Below are positions 57,055 through 64,000 of a stretch of DNA of 64,000 nt, one piece after another. The notes under the pieces are model-generated. The model was not told the DNA's origin. It did not search any database and saw nothing but the letters and a program-made list of their open reading frames with translations. A program made the translations under genes and the position numbers. Each line of letters starts with the position of its first letter. Within the stretch, counting starts at the first letter, position 1. This DNA is from Chitinophaga caseinilytica. Lineage in GTDB: Bacteria; Bacteroidota; Bacteroidia; Chitinophagales; Chitinophagaceae. The stretch is taken from contig NZ_CP150096.1 in the NCBI RefSeq assembly GCF_038396765.1, positions 1,037,001 to 1,101,000 on the forward strand, given 5' to 3'.

Positions 57055-57805
57055 CGCCCTCGCCCGGATGCTCACCGCCATGGCCGACGATGCCCTGGTC
57101 CAGGGGCACCGGAACTCGGAATGGACGGGCCTCGGGCCCATCATGGAGGAAGATATCGCTTTCTCATCCATGGCGCAGGACAAGATCGGCCATGCATGGG
57201 CGTTGTACCGCATATTGCAGGAAGACCTCGGCGGCCAGGACCCCGACGCATTCGCGTTCCTCCGCAACGAAAAAGATTACAAATGCTGCCACTTCGTGGA
57301 GCATCCCAACGGGGAATACGATTTCAGCCTCATGCGCCATTTCCTGTTCGACCATGCGGAGGCCATCCGCTACCAGCAACTGCGCAACAGCTCGTTTGCG
57401 CCACTGCGCCCGCTGGCCGAAAAACTGAAAGGGGAGATCAAATACCACACCCTCCACGCCAACGCCTGGATCACACAGCTTTGCCGCGCCGGCGAAGAAA
57501 GCTATGCCCGCATGCAATCCGCCCTCAACACCTGCTTCCCCCTCGCCCTCGGCATGTTTGAGCCGGACGAAGCCGCCGAAGCGATCTTGATGGCCGAAGG
57601 CGTTTATGCCGGAGAAAAACAGTTGAAGGAAATGTGGGTAGACAGGATCTATAACCTCTGCGCCGCCGCGGGGCTCAACCTGCCGGCGGAAGATGCCGTA
57701 ACGCCCGTGTATGGCGGCCGGAAAGGGTATCATACCGAATATTTACAACCCCTGCTGGAAGAAATGGGCGCCGTTTTCCGCTCAGACCCGCAGGCCATTT
57801 GGTAA
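57041..57805 (+). CDS. paaC: 1,2-phenylacetyl-CoA epoxidase subunit PaaC
   Basis: This 254-residue ferritin-like, non-catalytic structural subunit reads DALVQGHRNSEWTGLGPIMEEDIAFSSMAQDKIGHAWALYRI at the start, then FLFDHAEAIRYQQLRN and EIKYHTLHANAWITQLCRAGEESYARMQ. It forms a heterodimer with PaaA. Its stop is 2 bp ahead of the paaD start. Confidence 0.95.
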   Translation: MTKNDALARMLTAMADDALVQGHRNSEWTGLGPIMEEDIAFSSMAQDKIGHAWALYRILQEDLGGQDPDAFAFLRNEKDYKCCHFVEHPNGEYDFSLMRHFLFDHAEAIRYQQLRNSSFAPLRPLAEKLKGEIKYHTLHANAWITQLCRAGEESYARMQSALNTCFPLALGMFEPDEAAEAILMAEGVYAGEKQLKEMWVDRIYNLCAAAGLNLPAEDAVTPVYGGRKGYHTEYLQPLLEEMGAVFRSDPQAIW

Positions 57806-57807
57806 TT

Positions 57808-58293
57808 ATGACGATCAGTGAATCAGATATTTATAAAGCCCTGGAACAGGTGATGGACCCGGAAATCCCCGTGCTGTCCGTCATTGACCTGGGTATGATC
57901 ACCGGGGTGAGCCTGGAGGAGGAAGGGGTCCGTGTGAAGATGGTCCCTACCTTCTCCGCCTGCCCCGCGGTAGATTATATCAAACAGAACATCCGCACGG
58001 TGCTGGAAAAGGCGCTCGATACGAAAGTGACGGTGGAGATCGACCGGGAAGCCACCTGGAACAGCGACCGCATGGCCGCCGGAGCGCATGAAAAGCTGAA
58101 GAACTTCGGGATTGCGCCGCCGCAGATGCGGCAGGGGGAAGAACATGCGGAGATCGAGCTGCACACGGCCTGTCCGCACTGCGATTCGGAAAACACTTAC
58201 CTCCGCTCCCCTTTCGGCTCTACGTTGTGCAGGGCCATTCACTATTGCCGCAATTGCGGATATGTTTTCGAGCATTTCAAACCGCTCGGGTAA
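57808..58293 (+). CDS. paaD: PaaD, iron-sulfur maturation factor of the phenylacetate pathway
   Basis: The ATG at 57808 gives 161 residues. The N-terminal DUF59-type (MIP18-like) domain reads VMDPEIPVLSVIDLGMITGV and VPTFSACPAVDYIKQNI. The C-terminal zinc-ribbon-like part has CPHCDSENT and CRNCGYVFEHF. PaaD is needed for maturation of the epoxidase, probably for iron-sulfur insertion into PaaE. Confidence 0.94.
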   Translation: MTISESDIYKALEQVMDPEIPVLSVIDLGMITGVSLEEEGVRVKMVPTFSACPAVDYIKQNIRTVLEKALDTKVTVEIDREATWNSDRMAAGAHEKLKNFGIAPPQMRQGEEHAEIELHTACPHCDSENTYLRSPFGSTLCRAIHYCRNCGYVFEHFKPLG

Positions 58294-58320
58294 AATGGCA
58301 TTTTCTTGTATATTGCCGGT

Positions 58321-58890
58321 ATGAAAATCGGTTTATACTTCGGGTCCTTCAATCCCGTGCACACCGGCCATATGATCATCGCCAATTACATGGCGTACAA
58401 TACTGACCTGGACAAGGTTTGGATGGTGGTGTCTCCCCACAATCCCCTGAAGGAATCCGCATCCCTGCTGAACGAGCATCACCGGCTGCATCTTACCGAG
58501 ATGGCGGTAGACGGTGAGCAGAAATTGCGCGTCACCAACATCGAGTTCACGCTCCCGCGGCCTTCTTTCACCATCGATACCCTCACCTATCTCACCGAAA
58601 AATTCCCCACGCAGCAATTCGCCGTGATCATGGGGAGCGATAGTTTCCAGAATATTCCGCGGTGGAAGAATTACCGGCAGCTGCTCGATAATTACGAGAT
58701 ATATATCTATAACCGACCCGGCCATCCGGTCACCGATACTTTCGGCGGCAAATGCAAAATCGTGGACGCGCCGATGCTGGATTTGTCGAGCAGCCGGATC
58801 AGGGCGCTCATCAAAGAAGGAAAAAGCGCCCGGTACATGGTGCCGGACGCTGTGTGGAAATATATCCAGGAGAATAATTACTATAAATAG
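58321..58890 (+). CDS. nadD: Nicotinate-nucleotide adenylyltransferase
   Basis: NadD adenylates nicotinate mononucleotide to deamido-NAD. It has the nucleotidyltransferase HxGH motif in GLYFGSFNPVHTGHMIIANYM, FAVIMGSDSFQNIPRWKNY, and the C-terminal SSSRIRALIKEGKSARYMVPDAVWKYI. The ATG at 58321 is the start (189 residues). It stands 27 bp after paaD without known functional link. Confidence 0.95.
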   Translation: MKIGLYFGSFNPVHTGHMIIANYMAYNTDLDKVWMVVSPHNPLKESASLLNEHHRLHLTEMAVDGEQKLRVTNIEFTLPRPSFTIDTLTYLTEKFPTQQFAVIMGSDSFQNIPRWKNYRQLLDNYEIYIYNRPGHPVTDTFGGKCKIVDAPMLDLSSSRIRALIKEGKSARYMVPDAVWKYIQENNYYK

Positions 58891-58895
58891 GCGGG

Positions 58896-59969
58896 CTATT
58901 CCTCTTTCTTCATCACTTTCTCTTTCGCCTGATGCGATTTCACGATTTTCACTTCGCGCTTCTTGACGAGGTATTCGTTGGAATAGATGCGGATGAGGAC
59001 GATGAAGAGCGAGATGAGCAGCGGCCCGAAGATCAATCCCACGAAACCGAATAAGCTCACCCCGATGATCACGCCGAAGATGGTGATGAGTGGATGCACG
59101 TCCCCGATCTTTTTGGCGAGCAGCATGCGGAAGAGATTATCGCAGGTACCGACCACCCCGAACCCGTATGCCAGCACCGCGATACCCTGCCAGGTGTTGC
59201 CGATGGCGAGGAGATAAATCCCCATCGGAACGTAGACGGCCGCCGCCCCGATCACGGGGAGCATGGCCGTGAAGCTCGTTACCACGAACCAGAATACCGG
59301 CTCCGGCACCCCGAACAGCAAATACCCGATCAAAGACACGACACCCTGAATGAGCGCGATGAGCGGAATGCCGATGGCGTTGCTGATCACCATGTTTTTC
59401 ATCTCACGGGCGAGCAGTTCCACGTTCTCGTCTTTCAGCGGAATGTATTCGTAGAGCGCTTCTTCCATTTCGCGGGCGTTCACCAGCATGAAGTACAAAA
59501 TAAAGTACAGCATGGCCACGGCGGTGAGGGTGTTGAACGTGGCGCCGAGGAATCCCGGCAGCACATTGGTGATATATTCCTGCAATTTGGCCAGCCGCCC
59601 TTCCGCCATAATATTGATGCCCGTGGCCGATTCCAGTTTCCCGTTCATGGTTTTGAGCCCGGCAATCAGCTCGGTCGAGTGGCTGATGGCCCATCCTATC
59701 TTGGAAGTGAGCATGTTCACCAGCAGGCCGATGGGGAGGAGGAAGACGAGAAACGAGAGGATCATGATTACCGCGGCGGCCCAGGGGCGTTTCCATTTGC
59801 GGTTTTCCACGAGGCGGAACATCCAGCGGCGGGAAAGAACGTAGAGGGTCACGGCGCCGAGGAAACCGGGGAAAAATGCATACAGTTCCTTGAACAGGAT
59901 AATGCCAAGGAATGCGATGATCAGGAGGAAAGCGATCTGTTTCAGCCGGTCGTTGTCGATGTAACTCAT
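58896..59969 (-). CDS. AI-2E family transporter
   Basis: The ATG at 59969 gives 357 residues with about eight membrane segments. Typical patterns are KQIAFLLIIAFLGIILFKELYAFFPGFLGAVTLYVLSRR, ITNVLPGFLGATFNTL and TCDNLFRMLLAKKIGDVHPLITIFGVIIGVSLFGFVGLIFGPLL. Members export varied small molecules or ions (some Na+/H+ antiport), so the substrate is open. The tail is lysine-rich. Confidence 0.93.
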   Translation of the reverse strand: MSYIDNDRLKQIAFLLIIAFLGIILFKELYAFFPGFLGAVTLYVLSRRWMFRLVENRKWKRPWAAAVIMILSFLVFLLPIGLLVNMLTSKIGWAISHSTELIAGLKTMNGKLESATGINIMAEGRLAKLQEYITNVLPGFLGATFNTLTAVAMLYFILYFMLVNAREMEEALYEYIPLKDENVELLAREMKNMVISNAIGIPLIALIQGVVSLIGYLLFGVPEPVFWFVVTSFTAMLPVIGAAAVYVPMGIYLLAIGNTWQGIAVLAYGFGVVGTCDNLFRMLLAKKIGDVHPLITIFGVIIGVSLFGFVGLIFGPLLISLFIVLIRIYSNEYLVKKREVKIVKSHQAKEKVMKKEE

Positions 59970-60181
59970 ATATAATCGGGGGTGTTTTTCAAACCTACGG
60001 CATTTTGGCAGTACTGCAAAGTCTGCCGCCATGGGGAATTATGCAATAATAATGCTGATTTAACCAAATTGCCGGATGGTGTGAACAATTGTGGAACAAA
60101 TTTTGTAACCTTAAAGCAAATTGGAGCATAGGCACCCCAGCTCCAGGGAACCCGATTTCTTCACTAAAAAACGCTTAGACC

Positions 60182-60376
60182 ATGAGCAGAAATTCAAAAG
60201 CAGTCGTTTCTTTCATCGTGGGCGCCGCCGTGGGCGTGGCCGTTGGTTATTTCCTCAACTCCGATAAGAAAGAGGAATGGGTAGGTAAACTGAAATACCA
60301 GGCAGACAAGCTGAAGGATAAATTCCGCAACAAAAAGCAACAGCTCGAAGACGCCCTCGAAAACGAATTAACCTAA
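60182..60376 (+). CDS. YtxH-domain small membrane protein
   Basis: This 64-residue protein has one N-terminal membrane helix with glycines (VSFIVGAAVGVAVGYFLN), then a basic/acidic amphipathic helix. It is the first of three small envelope genes (with the holin-like and coiled-coil genes) and is probably co-transcribed with them. Such genes in Bacteroidota respond to stress. Confidence 0.85.
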   Translation: MSRNSKAVVSFIVGAAVGVAVGYFLNSDKKEEWVGKLKYQADKLKDKFRNKKQQLEDALENELT

Positions 60377-60400
60377 GCCCCGGCGCTTAAAAAACATTGC

Positions 60401-60811
60401 ATGGAAGATAACTTTTCCAACTACTTCTCGGAAACCGGCAAGGTGGCCAAGGATTACCTTGAAACCCGGCTGGCAATTATCAAACTGCAGGCTGCAGGAA
60501 AGCTGTCGAAAGCGATGGGACTGTTCTTCTCGCTCATCATGGCTTTCCTGCTGTTTTTCTTCGTAGTGGTATTTCTCGGGATGGTACTGGGCTTTTGGAT
60601 CGGCGAAAAAACCGGCAGCATGACCCTCGGGTTTTCCTGCGCGGCAGGCGCTTTCGTGCTCCTGTTCGTTGTATTGCTCATCGCCCGCAAATCCCTCATC
60701 CAGCGCCCGCTCGCCAATATGCTGGCGGCCGAGCTGGTTGAAGAGATCGAAGAAATGGAAGAACGCGCGGAAGAAAGAAAAGAAGCAAGAAAACAGGCCG
60801 CGAATGATTAA
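60401..60811 (+). CDS. Holin-like superfamily III (Phage_holin_3_6) membrane protein
   Basis: This 136-residue protein has two membrane helices (about 40-68 and 76-102), each rich in Phe and Val, and a C-terminal acidic/basic coiled helix (LVEEIEEMEERAEERKEARKQ). The family is common in chromosomes of Bacteroidota and Actinobacteria, where it is not phage-borne; its role is unknown. It lies 24 bp after the YtxH gene. Confidence 0.87.
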   Translation: MEDNFSNYFSETGKVAKDYLETRLAIIKLQAAGKLSKAMGLFFSLIMAFLLFFFVVVFLGMVLGFWIGEKTGSMTLGFSCAAGAFVLLFVVLLIARKSLIQRPLANMLAAELVEEIEEMEERAEERKEARKQAAND

Positions 60812-60828
60812 TCACTACTCCCTCCACC

Positions 60829-61194
60829 ATGGCGAAAATTAAAATCAAAGACATCGAAATGCTCGACCGTGAGGTGGAACGCCTCAAGCGCAGGAGCCGC
60901 CGGCTGGAAGAAGAGCTGGGCGCGCGGGCAGACCATCTCCGCGATAATTACCGCTCCATGGCCATGAACGCCGTGGTACCCGGTATCGCGAACAGCGGAT
61001 TCCTGGGCGTGGTAGGCGGCATCGCCAAAACGGCCTTTAAATCCGGCGCCGGCAAATCGATGCTGAACAGCGTGCTCATCGGCGCGCTCGAATTCATCGG
61101 CGTAAAGCTGGGCATTAAGCTGGTAGACAAAATCCGGAACAGAAGACACCGGAGAAAAAGAAATTCGGCAGATCCCGAGGCCGACGGGGAATAA
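60829..61194 (+). CDS. Coiled-coil protein of the envelope trio, unknown
   Basis: This 121-residue protein has an N-terminal basic/acidic coiled coil (DREVERLKRRSRRLEEELG), then an alanine/glycine-rich hydrophobic stretch (about 40-90) and a basic tail (NRRHRRKRNS). I do not recognise a family. It is the third gene of the trio, 17 bp after the holin-like gene. It may associate with the membrane. Confidence 0.7.
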   Translation: MAKIKIKDIEMLDREVERLKRRSRRLEEELGARADHLRDNYRSMAMNAVVPGIANSGFLGVVGGIAKTAFKSGAGKSMLNSVLIGALEFIGVKLGIKLVDKIRNRRHRRKRNSADPEADGE

Positions 61195-61243
61195 TTTCCC
61201 CGCCCCTATGCCCGACGCTCCCCTTTCAATTTTTATGTGAGGA

Positions 61244-62269
61244 TCAGCCCCAGACCTGGGTGCCCTCGCTGCAGTTCGCGCAAATATCGATATGCTTCCT
61301 GCCCTTGATAATCTGGGTGCGGAAGTTGACGTATTGCTCGTTGTGCCAAAGGGTCTTGAAATTCGTCTGCTTCAGGTCGCCGAGGCGGTGCGTGGCATCT
61401 TTGTCGAAACAACAGGGCACCACTAGGCCGTCCCAGGTAATTACGGGCGAATGCCAGAGGCGCCAGCAATGGTCTTCCATCTTGTTTTTGATGGTATAAG
61501 TACCGTCGTCGTTCTTTTTGTAGCGGGAATATTTATCGATCGTGGGGATAAGGCGGTTGCCTTCTTCATAATCGTACACCTGCGCGGTCTTGAACCGTAC
61601 TTCATCCACCCCTACTTCCGCCGCCAGCTTCTTCACTTCTTCGATCTGGTGCTCGTTGGGCTTCACGACGAGGAACTGGAAGAACACGAAAGGCTTCTTG
61701 GAATTCAATTCCTTTTTCCATTTCACGATATTCTTCGCCCCGGCGATCACCTTGTCCAGATGCCCACCCACCCGGTATTGCGTGTATACGTCCTGGGTGG
61801 TGCCGTCGATGGAAATGATGAGCCTGTCCAGCCCGGATTCCACCGTTTTCTTCGCGTTCGCGTCGGTCAGATAGTGGGCGTTGGTGGAGGTGGCGGTATA
61901 TATTCCTTTGGAAGACGCGTATTTTACCATGTCGAGGAACGCGGTATTGAGGTACGGTTCTCCCTGGAAATAGAAGATGAGGTACATGAGGTCTTTGTGC
62001 AGCTCGTCTATCGTTTGCCGGAAAAACTGGTTGTCGAGCATGCCGGTGGGGCGGGTGAAGGCCCTGAGCCCGCTGGGGCATTCCGGACAGCGGAGGTTGC
62101 ACGAAGTGGTGGGCTCGAAGGAGATCGAGATGGGATAACCCCATTGGATGGGCTTCCTGCGCAGTTTGCTATAGTAAAAGCTACCCAATACTTTCCCCGC
62201 GTTCCAGGCTCTGCGGAGCGTGAACTTGGACAGGAAATTGAGCGCGTCGTTGATATTCGGTTTCGGCAT
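61244..62269 (-). CDS. Radical SAM/SPASM-domain protein
   Basis: The ATG at 62269 gives 341 residues. The radical SAM cluster motif CNLRCPEC is at about residue 55, with YFQGEPYLN and DRLIISIDGT as the GGE- and SAM-binding regions. A SPASM-type C-terminal part has cysteines at CWRLWHSPV, VPCCFDKDA and CANC. Targets of such enzymes include peptides and carbohydrates; nothing beside it shows a precursor peptide. The gene is divergent from the GH25 gene. Confidence 0.9.
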   Translation of the reverse strand: MPKPNINDALNFLSKFTLRRAWNAGKVLGSFYYSKLRRKPIQWGYPISISFEPTTSCNLRCPECPSGLRAFTRPTGMLDNQFFRQTIDELHKDLMYLIFYFQGEPYLNTAFLDMVKYASSKGIYTATSTNAHYLTDANAKKTVESGLDRLIISIDGTTQDVYTQYRVGGHLDKVIAGAKNIVKWKKELNSKKPFVFFQFLVVKPNEHQIEEVKKLAAEVGVDEVRFKTAQVYDYEEGNRLIPTIDKYSRYKKNDDGTYTIKNKMEDHCWRLWHSPVITWDGLVVPCCFDKDATHRLGDLKQTNFKTLWHNEQYVNFRTQIIKGRKHIDICANCSEGTQVWG

Positions 62270-62390
62270 AATAGGGGCCCGTTTGGCCGTTAAAAATACG
62301 ACAACCAAACGGGTTTCATGCAAGCTTGCGAAAATTGACCTATACTTGCTGCTGATTTTACAGGAACAACCGATAAGAATATCCCAAACA

Positions 62391-63158
62391 TTGGCTAAAA
62401 AGAACCGGAAACGCCTGCGCGCGTTTTTCCTGATCGTTTCAGTGCTGACGCTGGCCGCTACCGCCGGCGTATGGTGGCTCCTCCGGCAACAAGGGCCCGC
62501 AAACTTCGTGAGGTACGAAGAATTCGGGATAGACATTCCCGTCAATTACTCCGTGCACGGCATCGATATCTCCAAGTTCCAGGGGAACGTGAACTGGCGC
62601 GCCGTAAAGCAGATGGAAGTCGAGAACATCAAAATCTCTTTTGCTTTCATCAAAGCCACGGAAGGCATCACCCGGCAAGACGCCACCTTCCGCCGCAACT
62701 GGGAAAAAGCCCGCGACGCCGGGGTCATCCGCGGCGCCTATCACTTCTTCTACTCCACCCGCGACCCCCTCAAGCAAGCGATCAACTTTAAAAATGTGGT
62801 CCAGCTGGAGTCGGGAGACCTGCCCCCGGTGCTCGACATCGAGGTGCACAACAACCAGTCGCCCGCCGTCATCCGCAGCACGGCCCGCATCTGGCTCGAG
62901 GAAATGGAAAAGGCTTACGGCGTAAAACCGATCATCTATACCAATATCCACTTTTACGAAACATATCTCGGCAAGGAATTCGACGATTACCCGCTCTGGG
63001 TGGCGCATTATTACCAGAAGGAACGGCCGCGGAGCGCGCGCAACTGGGTGTTCTGGCAGCATTCCGACATCGGGAGGGTGAACGGGATCCGGACGATGGT
63101 GGATTTCAACGTATTCCGCGGCGACAGTGCCGCGCTGCGAAAACTCTGCATTCCGTAA
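62391..63158 (+). CDS. GH25 lysozyme-like muramidase
   Basis: The frame is open from 62220, but that region is inside the divergent radical SAM gene; the in-frame TTG at 62391 is the likely start (255 residues). A membrane anchor (FFLIVSVLTLAATAGVWWLL) is followed by a GH25 domain: HGIDISKFQGNVNWRAVKQ with the catalytic Asp, IKATEGITRQDATFRRNW, RGAYHFFYSTRDP, LPPVLDIEVHNN with the second acid, and PLWVAHYYQKERP. It cleaves peptidoglycan, probably at the cell envelope. Confidence 0.9.
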   Translation: MAKKNRKRLRAFFLIVSVLTLAATAGVWWLLRQQGPANFVRYEEFGIDIPVNYSVHGIDISKFQGNVNWRAVKQMEVENIKISFAFIKATEGITRQDATFRRNWEKARDAGVIRGAYHFFYSTRDPLKQAINFKNVVQLESGDLPPVLDIEVHNNQSPAVIRSTARIWLEEMEKAYGVKPIIYTNIHFYETYLGKEFDDYPLWVAHYYQKERPRSARNWVFWQHSDIGRVNGIRTMVDFNVFRGDSAALRKLCIP

Positions 63159-63167
63159 CTTTAATAC

Positions 63168-63419
63168 ATGGAAGACGATTCCCGCAATCAGTTCGACTGG
63201 CAGTTGATGAAGTTCCTTATCAAGATCATGAGGACCGTTTTCTACGGTATGTTCTGGCTGATGATCAATATTTTTTTCGGGTTGTACCTTGGGTGGGCAG
63301 ACCCGGAAGTGTCTACCCCGCTGCTCATGGGCATTTTCTACACCTGGCTGGTGCTGAGTGCCGTTGGGTTCGTGTACTTGTTGTGGCGCATGTGGCGGAA
63401 AAAGATGCCGCCGCCATGA
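63168..63419 (+). CDS. Small membrane protein, unknown
   Basis: This 83-residue protein has two membrane helices (about 22-42 and 55-75), with an acidic N-terminus (MEDDSRNQFDWQLMK) and a basic end (RMWRKKMPPP). It starts 9 bp after the GH25 stop and is probably co-transcribed. No family is recognised. Confidence 0.7.
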   Translation: MEDDSRNQFDWQLMKFLIKIMRTVFYGMFWLMINIFFGLYLGWADPEVSTPLLMGIFYTWLVLSAVGFVYLLWRMWRKKMPPP

Positions 63420-63423
63420 TGGG

Positions 63424-63975
63424 CTAGCGGCCGGCGGGCGCGGCAAAAACCTGCGTCCAGAGGTCGGCGGTGCGGCCCACGCCCATTTCCCGGAAATTGG
63501 CGCTCATGAGGTTCTTGCAGTGGCCGGGGCTGTTCAGCCAACCGTTCACGACTTCCGCTTCGGACTTAGGGCCGGAAGCGATATTTTCTCCCCACCAGTT
63601 ATAGTTGTAACCGGCTGCGGTGATGCGCTGAGAAGGCGTAGCGCCGGTCGGGCTATTGTGCGAAAAGTATTTGCGGTCGAGCATGTCTTTACTATGCTTG
63701 GCTGCGGCGAGCTCCAGCAGGGTGTTCCAGGCCACGGGCGAAACCGGGGGCATCCAGGTGTCTCCACATTGGCAGCCTTTGGCGCGTGCGGAATTGACGA
63801 GCTGGAGCACGAGGTCTTTGTTCGCGCGGTTTTCGACCACTACGGCCGTGGGCGGATCGCCGGGCTTTTCGGGCCCGGGGGCTTCCGGTTGCACGGCGTC
63901 ATCTTTGGAGCAGGCGGTCAGCAACAGGCATGCCGCAGCATATACAGGTATATAACGGACCAGTTTCGGTAACAT
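63424..63975 (-). CDS. CAP-domain (SCP/PR1-like) lipoprotein
   Basis: This 183-residue lipoprotein (signal VYAAACLLLTAC) has a CAP domain: LVLQLVNSARAKGCQCG, VAWNTLLELAAAKHSKDMLDRKYFSHNSPTGATPSQRI, NWWGENIASG and VNGWLNSPGHCKNLMSANFREMGVG. These are secreted proteins of unclear role, with some members binding lipids or acting as proteases. The family-typical histidine and glutamate are present. Confidence 0.93.
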   Translation of the reverse strand: MLPKLVRYIPVYAAACLLLTACSKDDAVQPEAPGPEKPGDPPTAVVVENRANKDLVLQLVNSARAKGCQCGDTWMPPVSPVAWNTLLELAAAKHSKDMLDRKYFSHNSPTGATPSQRITAAGYNYNWWGENIASGPKSEAEVVNGWLNSPGHCKNLMSANFREMGVGRTADLWTQVFAAPAGR

Positions 63976-64000
63976 AATTCCCAGTTTGAATTGTTCGGTA

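Overview
The window looks like a Bacteroidota chromosome segment, most likely Chitinophagaceae (Chitinophaga-like). Coding DNA is GC-rich. Several promoters fit the Bacteroidota form TTG-N19-TAnnTTTG. The gene set is typical of the group: a DUF2480 protein, SurA_N-type PpiD, an ECF sigma factor followed by a membrane/beta-barrel partner, ThuA and Gfo/Idh/MocA sugar genes, and many lipoproteins. Assignments rest on motifs and family knowledge, without database searches.

Layout. 1-5.1 kb: gltB (cut by the left edge) and gltD, glutamate synthase. 5.3-13.6 kb: mostly single genes (zinc metallopeptidase, glycolipid-binding-like protein, lipase, GNAT, RlpA, VOC, DUF3472), then a small membrane protein/XRE repressor pair behind a four-fold 21-bp operator-like repeat, CorA and a DUF2480 protein. 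13.7-17.6 kb: ppiD and nadA, separated by 800 bp that carry a cluster of DnaA boxes. 17.7-25.0 kb: a region unusually poor in genes, with only feoA and ybeY. It holds two diverged tandem-repeat arrays, a third AT-rich repeat set, five perfect parS palindromes (TGTTCCACGTGGAACA) and an abrupt reversal of G/C strand bias near 23.34 kb. 25.0-29.8 kb: mnmG, a sixth imperfect parS, an ECF sigma gene, and a membrane/beta-barrel gene whose linker-coding repeats are also a string of DnaA boxes, then hemJ. Together, 16-30 kb looks like an origin-proximal centromere region: two DnaA-box clusters flank a parS cluster beside mnmG.

29.9-39.3 kb: MHS-family permease, AlkZ-like protein, a four-gene ThuA/Gfo-Idh/SDR/Gfo-Idh sugar operon, a NYN-domain protein, a candidate small RNA with its own promoter and terminator, a secreted YD-repeat-like protein and tRNA-Phe. 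39.4-47.5 kb: DUF3050, recQ, kdsD-manC (sugar nucleotides for the envelope), and a SulP transporter with a beta-carbonic anhydrase (bicarbonate handling). 47.9-55.5 kb: padR-pspC, feoB, M28 and S41 peptidases, a DUF922-like protein. 55.6-58.9 kb: paaABCD (phenylacetyl-CoA epoxidase, no paaE here) and nadD. 58.9-64 kb: AI-2E transporter, a YtxH/holin-like envelope trio, radical SAM/SPASM protein, GH25 lysozyme, small membrane protein and CAP-domain lipoprotein.

The strongest candidate for something undescribed is the 16-30 kb replication/segregation region, in particular the DnaA-box array written inside a protein-coding repeat and the diverged repeat arrays around the parS sites.
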